A DNA stretch of 31,371 nucleotides, from assembly GCA_910587495.1 (NCBI GenBank), contig CAJUMT010000013.1:1-31371 (forward strand), written 5' to 3'. Source of the DNA: an uncultured Lachnospiraceae bacterium (GTDB lineage: Bacteria; Bacillota_A; Clostridia; Lachnospirales; Lachnospiraceae). Positions 21,698 through 30,780 of the stretch are shown in pieces; within the stretch, counting starts at the first letter, position 1; each line of letters begins with the position of its first letter. Position numbers and translations under genes: made by a program. Under the pieces are notes generated by a model that worked only from the letters and a program-made list of their open reading frames with translations, did not search any database and was not told where the DNA came from.

Positions 21698-22075
21698 ATG
21701 GCAAAATTAACAACTGCAGAATTTATTGATGCAATCAAAGAGCTGACTGTATTAGAGTTAAATGAACTGGTAAAAGCCTGCGAGGAAGAGTTCGGCGTAT
21801 CCGCAGCAGCAGGCGTTGTTGTAGCGGCAGCAGGCGGAGACGGCGCAGCAGCAGAGGAAGAGAAAGATTCCTTCGATGTAGAGCTGACAGAGGTTGGCCC
21901 GAACAAAGTTAAGGTTATTAAAGTGGTTCGTGAAGCAACCGGCCTTGGCTTAAAAGAGGCGAAAGAAGTTGTTGACGGCGCTCCGAAGGTAGTAAAAGAG
22001 GGTGCTTCCAAAGCAGAGGCTGAGGAACTTAAGACCAAACTTGAGGGCGAAGGCGCTAAAGTTACTCTTAAATAA
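21698..22075 (+). CDS. rplL: 50S ribosomal protein L7/L12
   Basis: A 125-residue stalk protein that recruits translation GTPases. The N-terminal dimerisation part is KLTTAEFIDAIKELTVLELN. A hinge rich in alanine, glycine and glutamate follows, then the C-terminal domain (VGPNKVKVIKVVREATGLGL). ATG 21698 is the start: GGAGG (21684-21688) precedes it, and the frame's upstream ATG at 21683 overlaps that site. A strong terminator follows. Confidence 0.97.
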   Translation: MAKLTTAEFIDAIKELTVLELNELVKACEEEFGVSAAAGVVVAAAGGDGAAAEEEKDSFDVELTEVGPNKVKVIKVVREATGLGLKEAKEVVDGAPKVVKEGASKAEAEELKTKLEGEGAKVTLK

Positions 22076-22091
22076 TCCGACTGTATTTTAT

Positions 22092-22124
22092 GGGATACCG
22101 CTTATGCGGTATCCCTATTTTATT
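22092..22124 (+). terminator. Intrinsic terminator after rplL
   Basis: Perfect 10-bp arms GGGATACCGC (22092-22101) and GCGGTATCCC (22106-22115) with a TTAT loop are followed by a T-rich tail. This separates rplJL from rpoBC. Confidence 0.9.
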
Positions 22125-22167
22125 CCGCGGACAGGTGAATTTTTCTGGAAAATACAGAAAATAATGG

Positions 22168-22196
22168 TTGACATATTTAAAATGCTGTGCTAGCAT
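22168..22196 (+). promoter_or_regulatory. Promoter of rpoB-rpoC
   Basis: A perfect TTGACA (22168-22173), a 17-base spacer and TAGCAT (22191-22196, 4 of 6) follow the rplL terminator. The leader is about 90 bases with no clear hairpin. Confidence 0.65.
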
Positions 22197-22290
22197 GGAA
22201 AAATACGATATTATGGAGAGGTCTGCTTTATACCTTTCTGATATTTTATACTTAAAAATGCGACTATAATATATAAGGGGTGAAATGTCA

Positions 22291-25200
22291 ATGGAAAAGA
22301 ACCGTATCAAACCGATTAGATCAGGCAAGTCCAGCAGAATGAGCTATTCAAGGAAAAAAGAAGTGCTGGAAATGCCGAATCTGATCGAGGTCCAGAGGGA
22401 TTCTTACCACTGGTTCTTAGAAGAAGGTCTCCGTGAGGCTTTTGCGGATATATCTCCGATCACGGATTACAGTGGAAAGTTAAGTCTGGAATTCACTGAC
22501 TTTACACTGGATGAAAAGGGCGCGAAAGCTACCATCGAGGAATGCAAAGAGAGAGATACTACTTATGCTGCTCCTTTGAAAGTAAAGGTTCGTCTCTACA
22601 ATAAAGAAACAGACGAGATCAACGAGCATGAAATCTTTATGGGAGATCTGCCTTTGATGACAGAGACCGGAACCTTTGTGATCAATGGGGCAGAGCGTGT
22701 AATTGTCAGCCAGTTGGTGCGCTCCCCCGGCATCTACTATGGCATTGACCACGATAAAGTAGGAAAACTTCTGTTTTCCTGTACGGTTATCCCCAACCGG
22801 GGCGCATGGCTGGAATATGAGACTGATTCCAATGATGTGTTCTATGTTCGCGTTGACAGAACCCGTAAAGTGCCGATTACTGTTCTGATCCGTGCTCTGG
22901 GCTATGGCACGAACCCGGAGATTTTGGAGTTATTCGGTGAAGAACCAAAGATCCTCGCTTCTCTTGCCAAAGATACAGCGGAAAGTTATCAGGAAGGACT
23001 CCTGGAGCTTTATAAGAAAATTCGGCCAGGTGAGCCACTGGCAGTAGAGAGTGCAGAAAGCCTGATTACAGGTATGTTTTTTGACCCCAGAAGATATGAC
23101 CTGGCTAAAGTCGGGCGCTATAAATTTAACAAAAAACTGTCCTTCAGGAACCGGATTCGGGGCCGGGAACTGGCAGAGGACGTGGTGGATGCGTCCACCG
23201 GCGAGATTATCGCGGAAGTCGGCGTTAAGATAGATATAGAACTGGCAGACAGGTTGCAGGATTCGGCTGTTCCCTATGTATGGATCAAAGGGGATGAGCG
23301 TAATATTAAAGTGCTCTCCAACCGTATGGTAGATCTGAAAAAGTATGTAGACTGTGAGCCGAAAGAGCTGGGCATTAAGGAACTGGTATACTATCCTGTG
23401 CTTGAAAAGCTTATGGAAGAGAATCCGGATCTGGAAGAGTTAAAAGACGTGATCCGAAGAGAAGCCGGCGAGCTGGTGCCGAAACATATCACAAAAGATG
23501 ATATCCTGGCTTCCATCAATTATAATATGCATCTGGAATACGGACTGGGCAATCAGGACGATATTGACCATTTGGGCAACCGGCGGATTCGTGCGGTTGG
23601 AGAACTGCTTCAGAATCAGTACCGCATCGGCCTTTCCCGTCTAGAACGGGTGGTGCGCGAGCGTATGACCACCCAGGATACTGAAGGAATTTTGCCTCAG
23701 TCTTTGATCAACATTAAGCCGGTGACTTCGGCGGTGAAGGAATTTTTCGGTTCTTCCCAGTTATCCCAGTTCATGGACCAGAATAACCCTCTGGGCGAGC
23801 TGACGCACAAGAGGCGTCTGTCCGCATTGGGGCCGGGAGGTTTGTCCCGTGATCGCGCGGGATTTGAGGTCCGCGACGTACACTATTCTCATTATGGAAG
23901 AATGTGCCCTATTGAGACTCCGGAGGGTCCCAACATCGGTTTGATCAACTCTTTGGCATGTTATGCCAGGATTAACGAGTATGGTTTTGTAGAAGCGCCA
24001 TACCGTAAAATAGATAAAACGGACCCGCAGAATCCTCGTGTGACGGAAGAAGTTATCTATATGACTGCGGATGAGGAAGATAATTATCATGTAGCACAGG
24101 CGAATGAGGAACTGGACGCAGAAGGGCATTTTGTCCGCAATAACGTGTCCGGTCGTTATCGTGAGGAGACGCAGGAATATGAAAAGACCATGTTCGATTT
24201 TATGGACGTATCTCCGAAGATGGTGTTTTCAGTGGCGACAGCATTAATTCCGTTCCTGGAAAATGATGACGCTAACCGCGCGCTTATGGGTTCCAACATG
24301 CAGAGACAGGCGGTGCCGCTGATGCTGACAGAGGCTCCGGTTGTAGGTACGGGTATGGAGGAGAAAACGGCAGTAGATTCCGGTGTGTGTGTGATTGCTA
24401 AAAATTCCGGTATTGTTGAGCGCGCTGTGTCCAACGAGATTGTGGTGCGCCAGGAGAATGGTCTTCGCGACACCTATCATTTGACTAAATTTACAAGAAG
24501 CAATCAGAGCAACTGCTATAATCAGCGCCCTATCGTCTTTAAAGGTGACAAAGTGGAGGCCGGGCAGGTGATTGCCGACGGTCCGTCCACCTCTGACGGC
24601 GAGATCGCTTTGGGAAAGAACCCCCTGATCGGATTCATGACCTGGGAGGGTTACAATTACGAGGATGCCGTACTTTTAAGTGAAAGACTTGTAATGGAAG
24701 ATGTGTATACATCTATTCACATTGAAGAATACGAAGCAGAATCCAGAGATACGAAATTAGGCCCGGAAGAAATTACCCGGGATGTGCCCGGCGTAGGTGA
24801 CGACGCATTAAAAGACCTGGATAATCGCGGAATTATCCGTGTGGGCGCCGAAGTACGCGCCGGAGATATACTGGTTGGTAAAGTGACTCCGAAAGGAGAG
24901 ACAGAGCTGACTGCGGAGGAACGGCTGCTTCGGGCGATTTTCGGCGAAAAAGCAAGAGAAGTGCGCGATACTTCCTTAAAAGTTCCTCATGGAGAATATG
25001 GTATTGTTGTAGATGCCAAAGTATTTACCCGGGAGAACGGGGATGAACTGTCTCCGGGTGTGAACCAGGCAGTCCGTATTTATATTGCTCAGAAAAGGAA
25101 AATTTCCGTTGGAGATAAGATGGCAGGACGTCATGGAAACAAGGGTGTGGTATCTCGTGTTCTTCCGGTGGAAGATATGCCGTTTTTGCCCAACGGAAGA

Positions 25201-26139
25201 CCTTTGGATATTGTGTTAAATCCTCTGGGCGTGCCGTCGCGTATGAATATCGGACAGGTTTTGGAAATTCATTTAAGCCTTGCTGCTAAAGCACTGGGCT
25301 TTAATGTGGCAACGCCGGTCTTTGACGGCGCGAATGAGAACGATATCATGGATACTCTGGATCTGGCCAATGATTATGTCAATCTGGAATGGGAAGAGTT
25401 CAAAGCAAAACATGAGCAGGAATTACTTCCGGAAGTGCTGGATTATCTGTATGAGAACAGGGATCACAGAAAAGTTTGGAAAGGCGTACCCATTTCCAGA
25501 GACGGCAAAGTGCGCTTGAGAGACGGTCGCACCGGCGAGTATTTTGACAGCCCGGTCACGATCGGACACATGCATTACCTGAAACTGCATCATTTGGTGG
25601 ACGATAAGATTCATGCCCGTTCCACAGGTCCGTATTCGCTGGTGACGCAACAGCCTTTGGGCGGAAAAGCACAATTCGGCGGCCAGCGTTTTGGCGAGAT
25701 GGAGGTGTGGGCTTTGGAGGCGTATGGCGCGTCCTATACGCTTCAGGAGATCCTGACCGTCAAATCCGACGATGTGGTCGGTCGTGTAAAAACTTACGAA
25801 GCGATTATTAAGGGTGACAATATTCCGGAATCCGGTATTCCTGAGTCTTTTAAAGTGTTGTTAAAAGAACTGCAGTCTTTAGGACTGGATGTGCGCGTAC
25901 TTCGGGATGACAATACCGAAGTGGAAATCATGGAGAACAGTGAGTATGCCGATGCGGATATCCGCTCGATTCTGGAAGGAGACAGCAGGCACTACAACAG
26001 CGACGAGAAGGAATCTTTCGGTTCCTTCGGATTCAGCAAGCAGGAGTTTGAAGGCGACGAGCTTGTGGATGTGGAAGAAGACTCCACAGAAGAGGAAAGT
26101 CCTATCGACCTGGAAGAAGAATTTGACAATTTTGAATAG
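22291..26139 (+). CDS. rpoB: DNA-directed RNA polymerase subunit beta
   Basis: About 1,282 residues, full length for a clostridial RpoB. The rifampicin-binding region (residues ~487-520) reads SSQLSQFMDQNNPLGELTHK then RRLSALGPGGL. All main contact residues are wild type, so the strain is predicted rifampicin-sensitive at this locus. One Gly stands where E. coli has Ser522. GDKMAGRHGNKGVVSRVLP carries the conserved catalytic-centre lysines, and KAQFGGQRFGEMEVWALEAY the C-terminal clamp. The last ~65 residues are unusually acidic (DELVDVEEDSTEEESPIDLE). The start at ATG 22291 is preferred by spacing; ATG 22285 is two codons earlier in frame, and AAGGGG lies near both. rpoC follows after 12 bases. 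Confidence 0.97.
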   Translation: MEKNRIKPIRSGKSSRMSYSRKKEVLEMPNLIEVQRDSYHWFLEEGLREAFADISPITDYSGKLSLEFTDFTLDEKGAKATIEECKERDTTYAAPLKVKVRLYNKETDEINEHEIFMGDLPLMTETGTFVINGAERVIVSQLVRSPGIYYGIDHDKVGKLLFSCTVIPNRGAWLEYETDSNDVFYVRVDRTRKVPITVLIRALGYGTNPEILELFGEEPKILASLAKDTAESYQEGLLELYKKIRPGEPLAVESAESLITGMFFDPRRYDLAKVGRYKFNKKLSFRNRIRGRELAEDVVDASTGEIIAEVGVKIDIELADRLQDSAVPYVWIKGDERNIKVLSNRMVDLKKYVDCEPKELGIKELVYYPVLEKLMEENPDLEELKDVIRREAGELVPKHITKDDILASINYNMHLEYGLGNQDDIDHLGNRRIRAVGELLQNQYRIGLSRLERVVRERMTTQDTEGILPQSLINIKPVTSAVKEFFGSSQLSQFMDQNNPLGELTHKRRLSALGPGGLSRDRAGFEVRDVHYSHYGRMCPIETPEGPNIGLINSLACYARINEYGFVEAPYRKIDKTDPQNPRVTEEVIYMTADEEDNYHVAQANEELDAEGHFVRNNVSGRYREETQEYEKTMFDFMDVSPKMVFSVATALIPFLENDDANRALMGSNMQRQAVPLMLTEAPVVGTGMEEKTAVDSGVCVIAKNSGIVERAVSNEIVVRQENGLRDTYHLTKFTRSNQSNCYNQRPIVFKGDKVEAGQVIADGPSTSDGEIALGKNPLIGFMTWEGYNYEDAVLLSERLVMEDVYTSIHIEEYEAESRDTKLGPEEITRDVPGVGDDALKDLDNRGIIRVGAEVRAGDILVGKVTPKGETELTAEERLLRAIFGEKAREVRDTSLKVPHGEYGIVVDAKVFTRENGDELSPGVNQAVRIYIAQKRKISVGDKMAGRHGNKGVVSRVLPVEDMPFLPNGRPLDIVLNPLGVPSRMNIGQVLEIHLSLAAKALGFNVATPVFDGANENDIMDTLDLANDYVNLEWEEFKAKHEQELLPEVLDYLYENRDHRKVWKGVPISRDGKVRLRDGRTGEYFDSPVTIGHMHYLKLHHLVDDKIHARSTGPYSLVTQQPLGGKAQFGGQRFGEMEVWALEAYGASYTLQEILTVKSDDVVGRVKTYEAIIKGDNIPESGIPESFKVLLKELQSLGLDVRVLRDDNTEVEIMENSEYADADIRSILEGDSRHYNSDEKESFGSFGFSKQEFEGDELVDVEEDSTEEESPIDLEEEFDNFE

Positions 26140-26151
26140 GAGGTGCCGTTC

Positions 26152-29100
26152 ATGCCGGAAACAACGAATAATGAAGCCTATCAGCCTATGACCTTTGACG
26201 CGATCAAGATCGGACTGGCGTCGCCAGAAACGATCCGCGGTTGGTCCAGAGGTGAGGTGAAAAAGCCGGAGACCATCAATTACAGGACTTTAAAGCCTGA
26301 AAAGGAAGGGTTGTTCTGCGAGCGGATCTTCGGACCCAGCAAAGACTGGGAATGCCACTGTGGAAAATATAAAAAGATCCGATATAAGGGCGTTGTCTGC
26401 GATCGCTGCGGAGTGGAAGTTACCAAGTCGAATGTGCGCCGGGAACGTATGGGACATATAGAACTGGCGGCTCCGGTATCCCATATCTGGTATTTCAAGG
26501 GGATTCCCAGCCGTATGGGGCTGATTCTTGACCTGTCGCCCAGGACGCTGGAGAAAGTGTTATACTTTGCGTCTTATATCGTGCTGGACCCGGGTAAAAC
26601 AGAACTTTTGTACAAGCAGGTGCTTTCTGAGAAAGAGTACCAGGATATGCGGGAAAAGTACCCGGAACAGGATGCTTTCCGTGTGGGTATGGGCGCGGAG
26701 TCTGTCAAGGAACTTCTTAAAGCCATTGATCTTGAGAAAGAATCTGAAGAATTAAAAGCGGGACTTAAAAATGCCTCCGGGCAGAAGAGAGCCCGTATTA
26801 TCAAAAGACTTGAAGTTGTGGAAGCTTTCCGCGGCTCTGGTAATAAACCGGAGTGGATGATTATGGACGCAATTCCGGTCATCCCGCCGGATCTGCGCCC
26901 CATGGTGCAGTTGGACGGAGGCCGTTTTGCTACCTCCGATTTAAATGATCTCTATAGAAGGATTATCAACCGTAATAATCGTCTGCAGAGACTTCTGGAT
27001 CTGGGCGCACCAGATATTATTGTGCGAAATGAAAAGCGTATGCTTCAGGAGGCAGTAGATGCGCTGATCGATAACGGAAGAAGGGGACGTCCGGTCACTG
27101 GTCCGGGTAACCGCGCGCTTAAGTCTCTGTCTGATATGCTGAAAGGTAAATCAGGTCGTTTCCGTCAGAATCTTCTGGGTAAACGTGTAGACTATTCCGG
27201 CCGTTCTGTTATCGTTGTAGGGCCGGAGCTTAAGATCTATCAGTGCGGTCTGCCCAAGGAGATGGCGATCGAGCTGTTCAAGCCCTTTGTTATGAAAGAG
27301 CTGGTAGCCAACGGTTCTGCACACAATATTAAGAGCGCAAAAAAAATGGTTGAACGTCTGCAGACAGAAGTATGGGATGTACTGGAGGATGTAATTAAAG
27401 AGCATCCGGTTATGTTAAACCGTGCGCCTACGTTGCACAGGCTGGGCATCCAGGCGTTTGAGCCGATTCTGGTAGAGGGTAAGGCGATCAAGCTGCATCC
27501 GCTTGTATGTACTGCATTTAACGCGGACTTTGACGGTGACCAGATGGCAGTACACTTGCCTCTGTCCGTAGAAGCGCAGGCAGAGTGCCGTTTTCTGCTT
27601 TTGTCGCCCAACAACCTTTTAAAGCCTTCCGACGGAGGTCCGGTGGCCGTTCCTTCTCAGGATATGGTCCTTGGTATTTACTATCTGACGCAGGAAAGGC
27701 CTGGCGCAATCGGCGAAGGTAAATCCTTTAAGAATGTCAATGAAGCCATTCTGGCATATGAGAACGGGGCGCTCACCCTTCAGAGCCGCATTAAGGCAAG
27801 GGTTACGAGAAAGATGCCGGATGGAACTGTTTTAAGTAATATAGAAGAATCCACATTGGGACGTTTTCTTTTCAATGAGATACTGCCCCAGGACCTGGGA
27901 TTTGTGGACCGCAGTATTCCGGGCAATGAGTTAAAACCGGAAGTGGATTTCCATGTGGGCAAAAAAGGATTAAAACAGATCCTGGAAAAAGTTATTAATA
28001 CCCATGGGGCTACCCGGACAGCCGAGGTGCTGGATGATATCAAGTCCATGGGCTATAAATATTCCACCCGGGCAGCCATGACCGTATCGATCTCCGATAT
28101 GACTGTGCCGCCTGAAAAGCCGGAGCTGATTAAAAAAGCCCAGGATACGGTGGACCGGATTACGCGCAATTATAAACGCGGTAAGATCACGGAAGAAGAG
28201 CGCTACAAGGAAGTAGTGGAGACCTGGAAAGAGACAGATGCGGTGCTGACCAAAGCGCTTCTGGAAGGCCTGGATAAATATAATAACATCTTTATGATGG
28301 CGGATTCCGGGGCCCGTGGTTCTGATAAGCAGATCAAGCAGCTTGCAGGTATGCGCGGACTGATGGCGGATACAACAGGACACACCATCGAACTTCCGAT
28401 CAAATCAAACTTCCGTGAGGGCCTGGACGTATTGGAGTATTTCATGTCCGCCCACGGCGCCAGAAAAGGATTGTCTGATACGGCACTTCGTACGGCGGAT
28501 TCCGGATACCTGACCAGGCGTCTGGTGGATGTATCCCAGGAACTGATCGTTCGTGAAGAAGACTGCAGCGAAGGAAAAGAGATTCCGGGAATGGAAGTCA
28601 GCGCGTTTACAGACGGAAAAGAGCTGATCGAATCCCTTCAGGAAAGAATTACAGGCCGTTTTGCCTGTGAAACCATCTGCGATAAAGAAGGAAATGTGCT
28701 TGTAAAAGAGAACCATATGATTACACCGAATCGTGCGGCTGCCATTATTAAATATGGTGTGGATAAAGACGGGAAACCGTTTGATAAAATCAAGATTCGT
28801 ACGGCGCTTACCTGCCGTTCCCATATTGGTGTCTGTGCGAAATGTTATGGAGCCAACATGGCTACCGGTGAGGCGGTGCAGGTAGGCGAGACTGTAGGTA
28901 TCATTGCGGCGCAGTCTATCGGTGAGCCGGGTACACAGCTTACGATGCGTACGTTCCATACAGGAGGCGTGGCAGGCGGCGATATCACCCAAGGTCTTCC
29001 CCGTGTGGAGGAGCTTTTTGAAGCCAGAAAACCGAAAGGACTTGCTATTGTTACAGAGATTGCCGGGACCGCTACGATTAACGATATGAAGAAAAAGCGG

Positions 29101-29883
29101 GAAATCGTTGTGAACAATCCGGAAACCGGAGAGGCGAAGACGTATCTGATTCCCTTTGACTCTCGTATCAAAATCGGAGATGGAAAATTCGTGGAAGCCG
29201 GCGATGCTTTGACAGAGGGAAGTATCAATCCTCATGATATCCTGAAAATCAAAGGCGTCCGAGCAGTACAGGATTATCTTCTGCAGGAAGTACAGCGTGT
29301 TTACAGGCTGCAGGGTGTGGAGATCAACGACAAGCATATCGAAATGATCGTACGCCAGATGCTGAAAAAAATCCGTATTGAGGATAATGGAGACAGTGAA
29401 TTTCTCCCGGGTACGCGGGTGGATATCTTGGAGTTTGAGGATATGAATGAAAAGCTTCTGGAGGAAGGAAAGACGCCCGCAGATGGTAAACAGGTGCTTC
29501 TGGGCATCACTAAAGCTTCCCTGGCGACCAATTCATTCCTGTCCGCAGCATCTTTCCAGGAAACCACAAAGGTTCTGACCGAAGCCGCGATCAAGGGCAA
29601 GGTTGACCCGCTGATTGGTCTAAAGGAAAATGTCATTATTGGAAAACTGATTCCTGCAGGCACCGGTATGAAGATGTACCGGGACGTGAAGCTGAATACA
29701 GACGAAGATGAGAAGGAAACCGAGGACATAGAGGAAGAAGAAATATCTGATTTCCCCATCGAGGACGATGATTTGGAAGAAGAGATCGGCGACCTGGATG
29801 ATGCGGAAGAAGAAATGAACGAAGAATTTGATGAAACTTTCGATGAAGAGGAAGATGAATTTTTTCCATCGGAAGATGAATAA
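26152..29883 (+). CDS. rpoC: DNA-directed RNA polymerase subunit beta'
   Basis: 1,243 residues. The N-terminal zinc ribbon uses Cys68, Cys70, Cys83 and Cys86 (WECHCGKYK, VVCDRCGVEV). The catalytic motif NADFDGDQM is at residues 457-463, with the three magnesium-binding aspartates. GDITQGLPRVEELFEARKPK marks the trigger-loop end. CRSHIGVCAKCYG holds the second zinc site. The final ~60 residues are almost all Glu and Asp (DLEEEIGDLDDAEEEMNEEF), an acidic tail like that of RpoB here. ATG 26152 is the start, with TAGGAGGTG upstream; a GTG at 26143 lies inside that site. A terminator follows. Confidence 0.97.
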   Translation: MPETTNNEAYQPMTFDAIKIGLASPETIRGWSRGEVKKPETINYRTLKPEKEGLFCERIFGPSKDWECHCGKYKKIRYKGVVCDRCGVEVTKSNVRRERMGHIELAAPVSHIWYFKGIPSRMGLILDLSPRTLEKVLYFASYIVLDPGKTELLYKQVLSEKEYQDMREKYPEQDAFRVGMGAESVKELLKAIDLEKESEELKAGLKNASGQKRARIIKRLEVVEAFRGSGNKPEWMIMDAIPVIPPDLRPMVQLDGGRFATSDLNDLYRRIINRNNRLQRLLDLGAPDIIVRNEKRMLQEAVDALIDNGRRGRPVTGPGNRALKSLSDMLKGKSGRFRQNLLGKRVDYSGRSVIVVGPELKIYQCGLPKEMAIELFKPFVMKELVANGSAHNIKSAKKMVERLQTEVWDVLEDVIKEHPVMLNRAPTLHRLGIQAFEPILVEGKAIKLHPLVCTAFNADFDGDQMAVHLPLSVEAQAECRFLLLSPNNLLKPSDGGPVAVPSQDMVLGIYYLTQERPGAIGEGKSFKNVNEAILAYENGALTLQSRIKARVTRKMPDGTVLSNIEESTLGRFLFNEILPQDLGFVDRSIPGNELKPEVDFHVGKKGLKQILEKVINTHGATRTAEVLDDIKSMGYKYSTRAAMTVSISDMTVPPEKPELIKKAQDTVDRITRNYKRGKITEEERYKEVVETWKETDAVLTKALLEGLDKYNNIFMMADSGARGSDKQIKQLAGMRGLMADTTGHTIELPIKSNFREGLDVLEYFMSAHGARKGLSDTALRTADSGYLTRRLVDVSQELIVREEDCSEGKEIPGMEVSAFTDGKELIESLQERITGRFACETICDKEGNVLVKENHMITPNRAAAIIKYGVDKDGKPFDKIKIRTALTCRSHIGVCAKCYGANMATGEAVQVGETVGIIAAQSIGEPGTQLTMRTFHTGGVAGGDITQGLPRVEELFEARKPKGLAIVTEIAGTATINDMKKKREIVVNNPETGEAKTYLIPFDSRIKIGDGKFVEAGDALTEGSINPHDILKIKGVRAVQDYLLQEVQRVYRLQGVEINDKHIEMIVRQMLKKIRIEDNGDSEFLPGTRVDILEFEDMNEKLLEEGKTPADGKQVLLGITKASLATNSFLSAASFQETTKVLTEAAIKGKVDPLIGLKENVIIGKLIPAGTGMKMYRDVKLNTDEDEKETEDIEEEEISDFPIEDDDLEEEIGDLDDAEEEMNEEFDETFDEEEDEFFPSEDE

Positions 29884-29895
29884 AGACAGATGATG

Positions 29896-29928
29896 AGGGG
29901 CGTCTTAGGAAGGCGCTCCTTTATTTTT
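29896..29928 (+). terminator. Intrinsic terminator after rpoC
   Basis: A nine-pair stem (AGGGGCGTC at 29896-29904 with GGCGCTCCT at 29912-29920, two G-T pairs) and a seven-base loop are followed by TTATTTTT. Confidence 0.85.
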
Positions 29929-29939
29929 CCAAAAACCGC

Positions 29940-29968
29940 TTGACAAGCCGGAAACGCTTATATATAAT
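29940..29968 (+). promoter_or_regulatory. Perfect consensus sigma-A promoter of rpsL-rpsG-fusA
   Basis: TTGACA (29940-29945), exactly 17 bases, and TATAAT (29963-29968): all twelve consensus positions match. The start is predicted near 29975. Confidence 0.9.
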
Positions 29969-29975
29969 AATCTAG

Positions 29976-29997
29976 CATGCGTGTTTCGGCACGCATG
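29976..29997 (+). other. 5'-terminal hairpin of the rpsL mRNA
   Basis: CATGCGTG (29976-29983) and CACGCATG (29990-29997) form a perfect eight-pair stem with loop TTTCGG, starting at or within one or two bases of the predicted transcript 5' end. Such hairpins can protect mRNA from 5'-end decay. Confidence 0.6.
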
Positions 29998-30056
29998 TAT
30001 TTCAGTGAGCCTGAAAGAACAGCAGTCATCACTATAACATGCAGGAGGTGAAAGGA

Positions 30057-30476
30057 ATGCCAACATTCAATCAGTTAGTAAGAAAAGGAAGACAGACATC
30101 TGTAAAGAAGTCCACTGCTCCGGCCCTTCAGAGAGGATTTAATTCTTTAAAGAAAAGGCCTATCGATGCATCTGCACCGCAGAAGCGCGGTGTATGTACT
30201 GCAGTGAAGACGGCGACGCCGAAGAAGCCTAATTCAGCGCTTCGTAAGATCGCCAGAGTTCGTCTTTCCAACGGAATCGAAGTAACCAGCTATATTCCGG
30301 GAGAAGGTCATAACCTTCAGGAGCACAGCGTGGTTTTGATCCGTGGAGGCAGGGTAAAAGACCTGCCGGGTACCAGATATCATATTGTTCGTGGTACACT
30401 GGATACCGCAGGAGTTGCCAAGAGGCGTCAGGCACGTTCCAAATACGGCGCGAAGAGACCGAAAGACGCTAAATAA
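30057..30476 (+). CDS. rpsL: 30S ribosomal protein S12
   Basis: A 139-residue S12 of the decoding centre. TPKKPNSALRKIARVRL contains the lysines at the streptomycin site (Lys56, Lys57), both wild type, so no streptomycin-resistance substitution is seen. It has the Gram-positive insertion near residues 26-40 (RGFNSLKKRPIDASA). GVCTAVKTA replaces the GVCTRV found in many bacteria, a variant I associate with Lachnospiraceae. ATG 30057 is the start (PTFNQL), with AGGAGGTG upstream; the frame's earlier ATG at 30039 precedes that site. rpsG follows after a long gap. Confidence 0.97.
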   Translation: MPTFNQLVRKGRQTSVKKSTAPALQRGFNSLKKRPIDASAPQKRGVCTAVKTATPKKPNSALRKIARVRLSNGIEVTSYIPGEGHNLQEHSVVLIRGGRVKDLPGTRYHIVRGTLDTAGVAKRRQARSKYGAKRPKDAK

Positions 30477-30780
30477 ACCGTTCCCTTCAGGGAATAAAAA
30501 GACAGAAAGTATCACAAACAGAACTATGATTGTTGGGCAGCGCCTATGCGCCGCCTTGTGCCAGGGGTCCCATGGACAAAGGACCTATGACTGCGGGTTT
30601 TTTATTTATATGCGCAGGAGTGCGTAAAGAGATTTGCTGCTTTGCAGCACGCACCCCGCGCGGCGGGCAGAGAAGAAGGTTCTTCCCTACCCGATGAATC
30701 AGGATGACCGGGCACGAACACAAGTAGAACGACACATGTGAGTACCTGTGATTTAATTATATGTTAAGGAGGGAAGTACC
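30477..30780 (+). other. Structured 304-base rpsL-rpsG intercistronic region
   Basis: No gene is seen. The region has several hairpins: GCGC-CTAT-GCGC, GGTCC/GGACC around 30566-30584, a T-run at 30598-30603 after GCGGG, and the hairpin at 30612-30661. In E. coli, S7 binds the rpsL-rpsG gap to control translation; a similar role here is inference. The T-run could mark partial termination. The rpsG ribosome binding site (AAGGAGGG) ends the region. Confidence 0.5.
30612..30661 (+). repeat. Long imperfect hairpin, possibly a dispersed repeat
   Basis: GTGCGT (30620-30625), a ten-base bulge, GCTGC-TTT-GCAGC (30636-30648) and ACGCAC (30649-30654) form an eleven-pair stem. Outer GCGC arms (30612-30615, 30658-30661) may extend it. 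The GC-rich, hairpin-rich make-up differs from the flanking genes and is like small interspersed repeats; no second copy is in this window. Confidence 0.4.

Noticed and set aside
21517..22038. 173-residue frame opposite rplJ-rplL
   Set aside because: It is a Ser/Ala/Thr-rich shadow of the biased rplL codons with no ribosome binding site.
28405..29337. 310-residue frame opposite rpoC
   Set aside because: Antisense to a highly conserved gene, no ribosome binding site, no recognisable protein family.
30477..30780. T-box or other known riboswitch
   Set aside because: No T-box motif or aptamer core is recognisable, and its place between two ribosomal protein genes argues against it.
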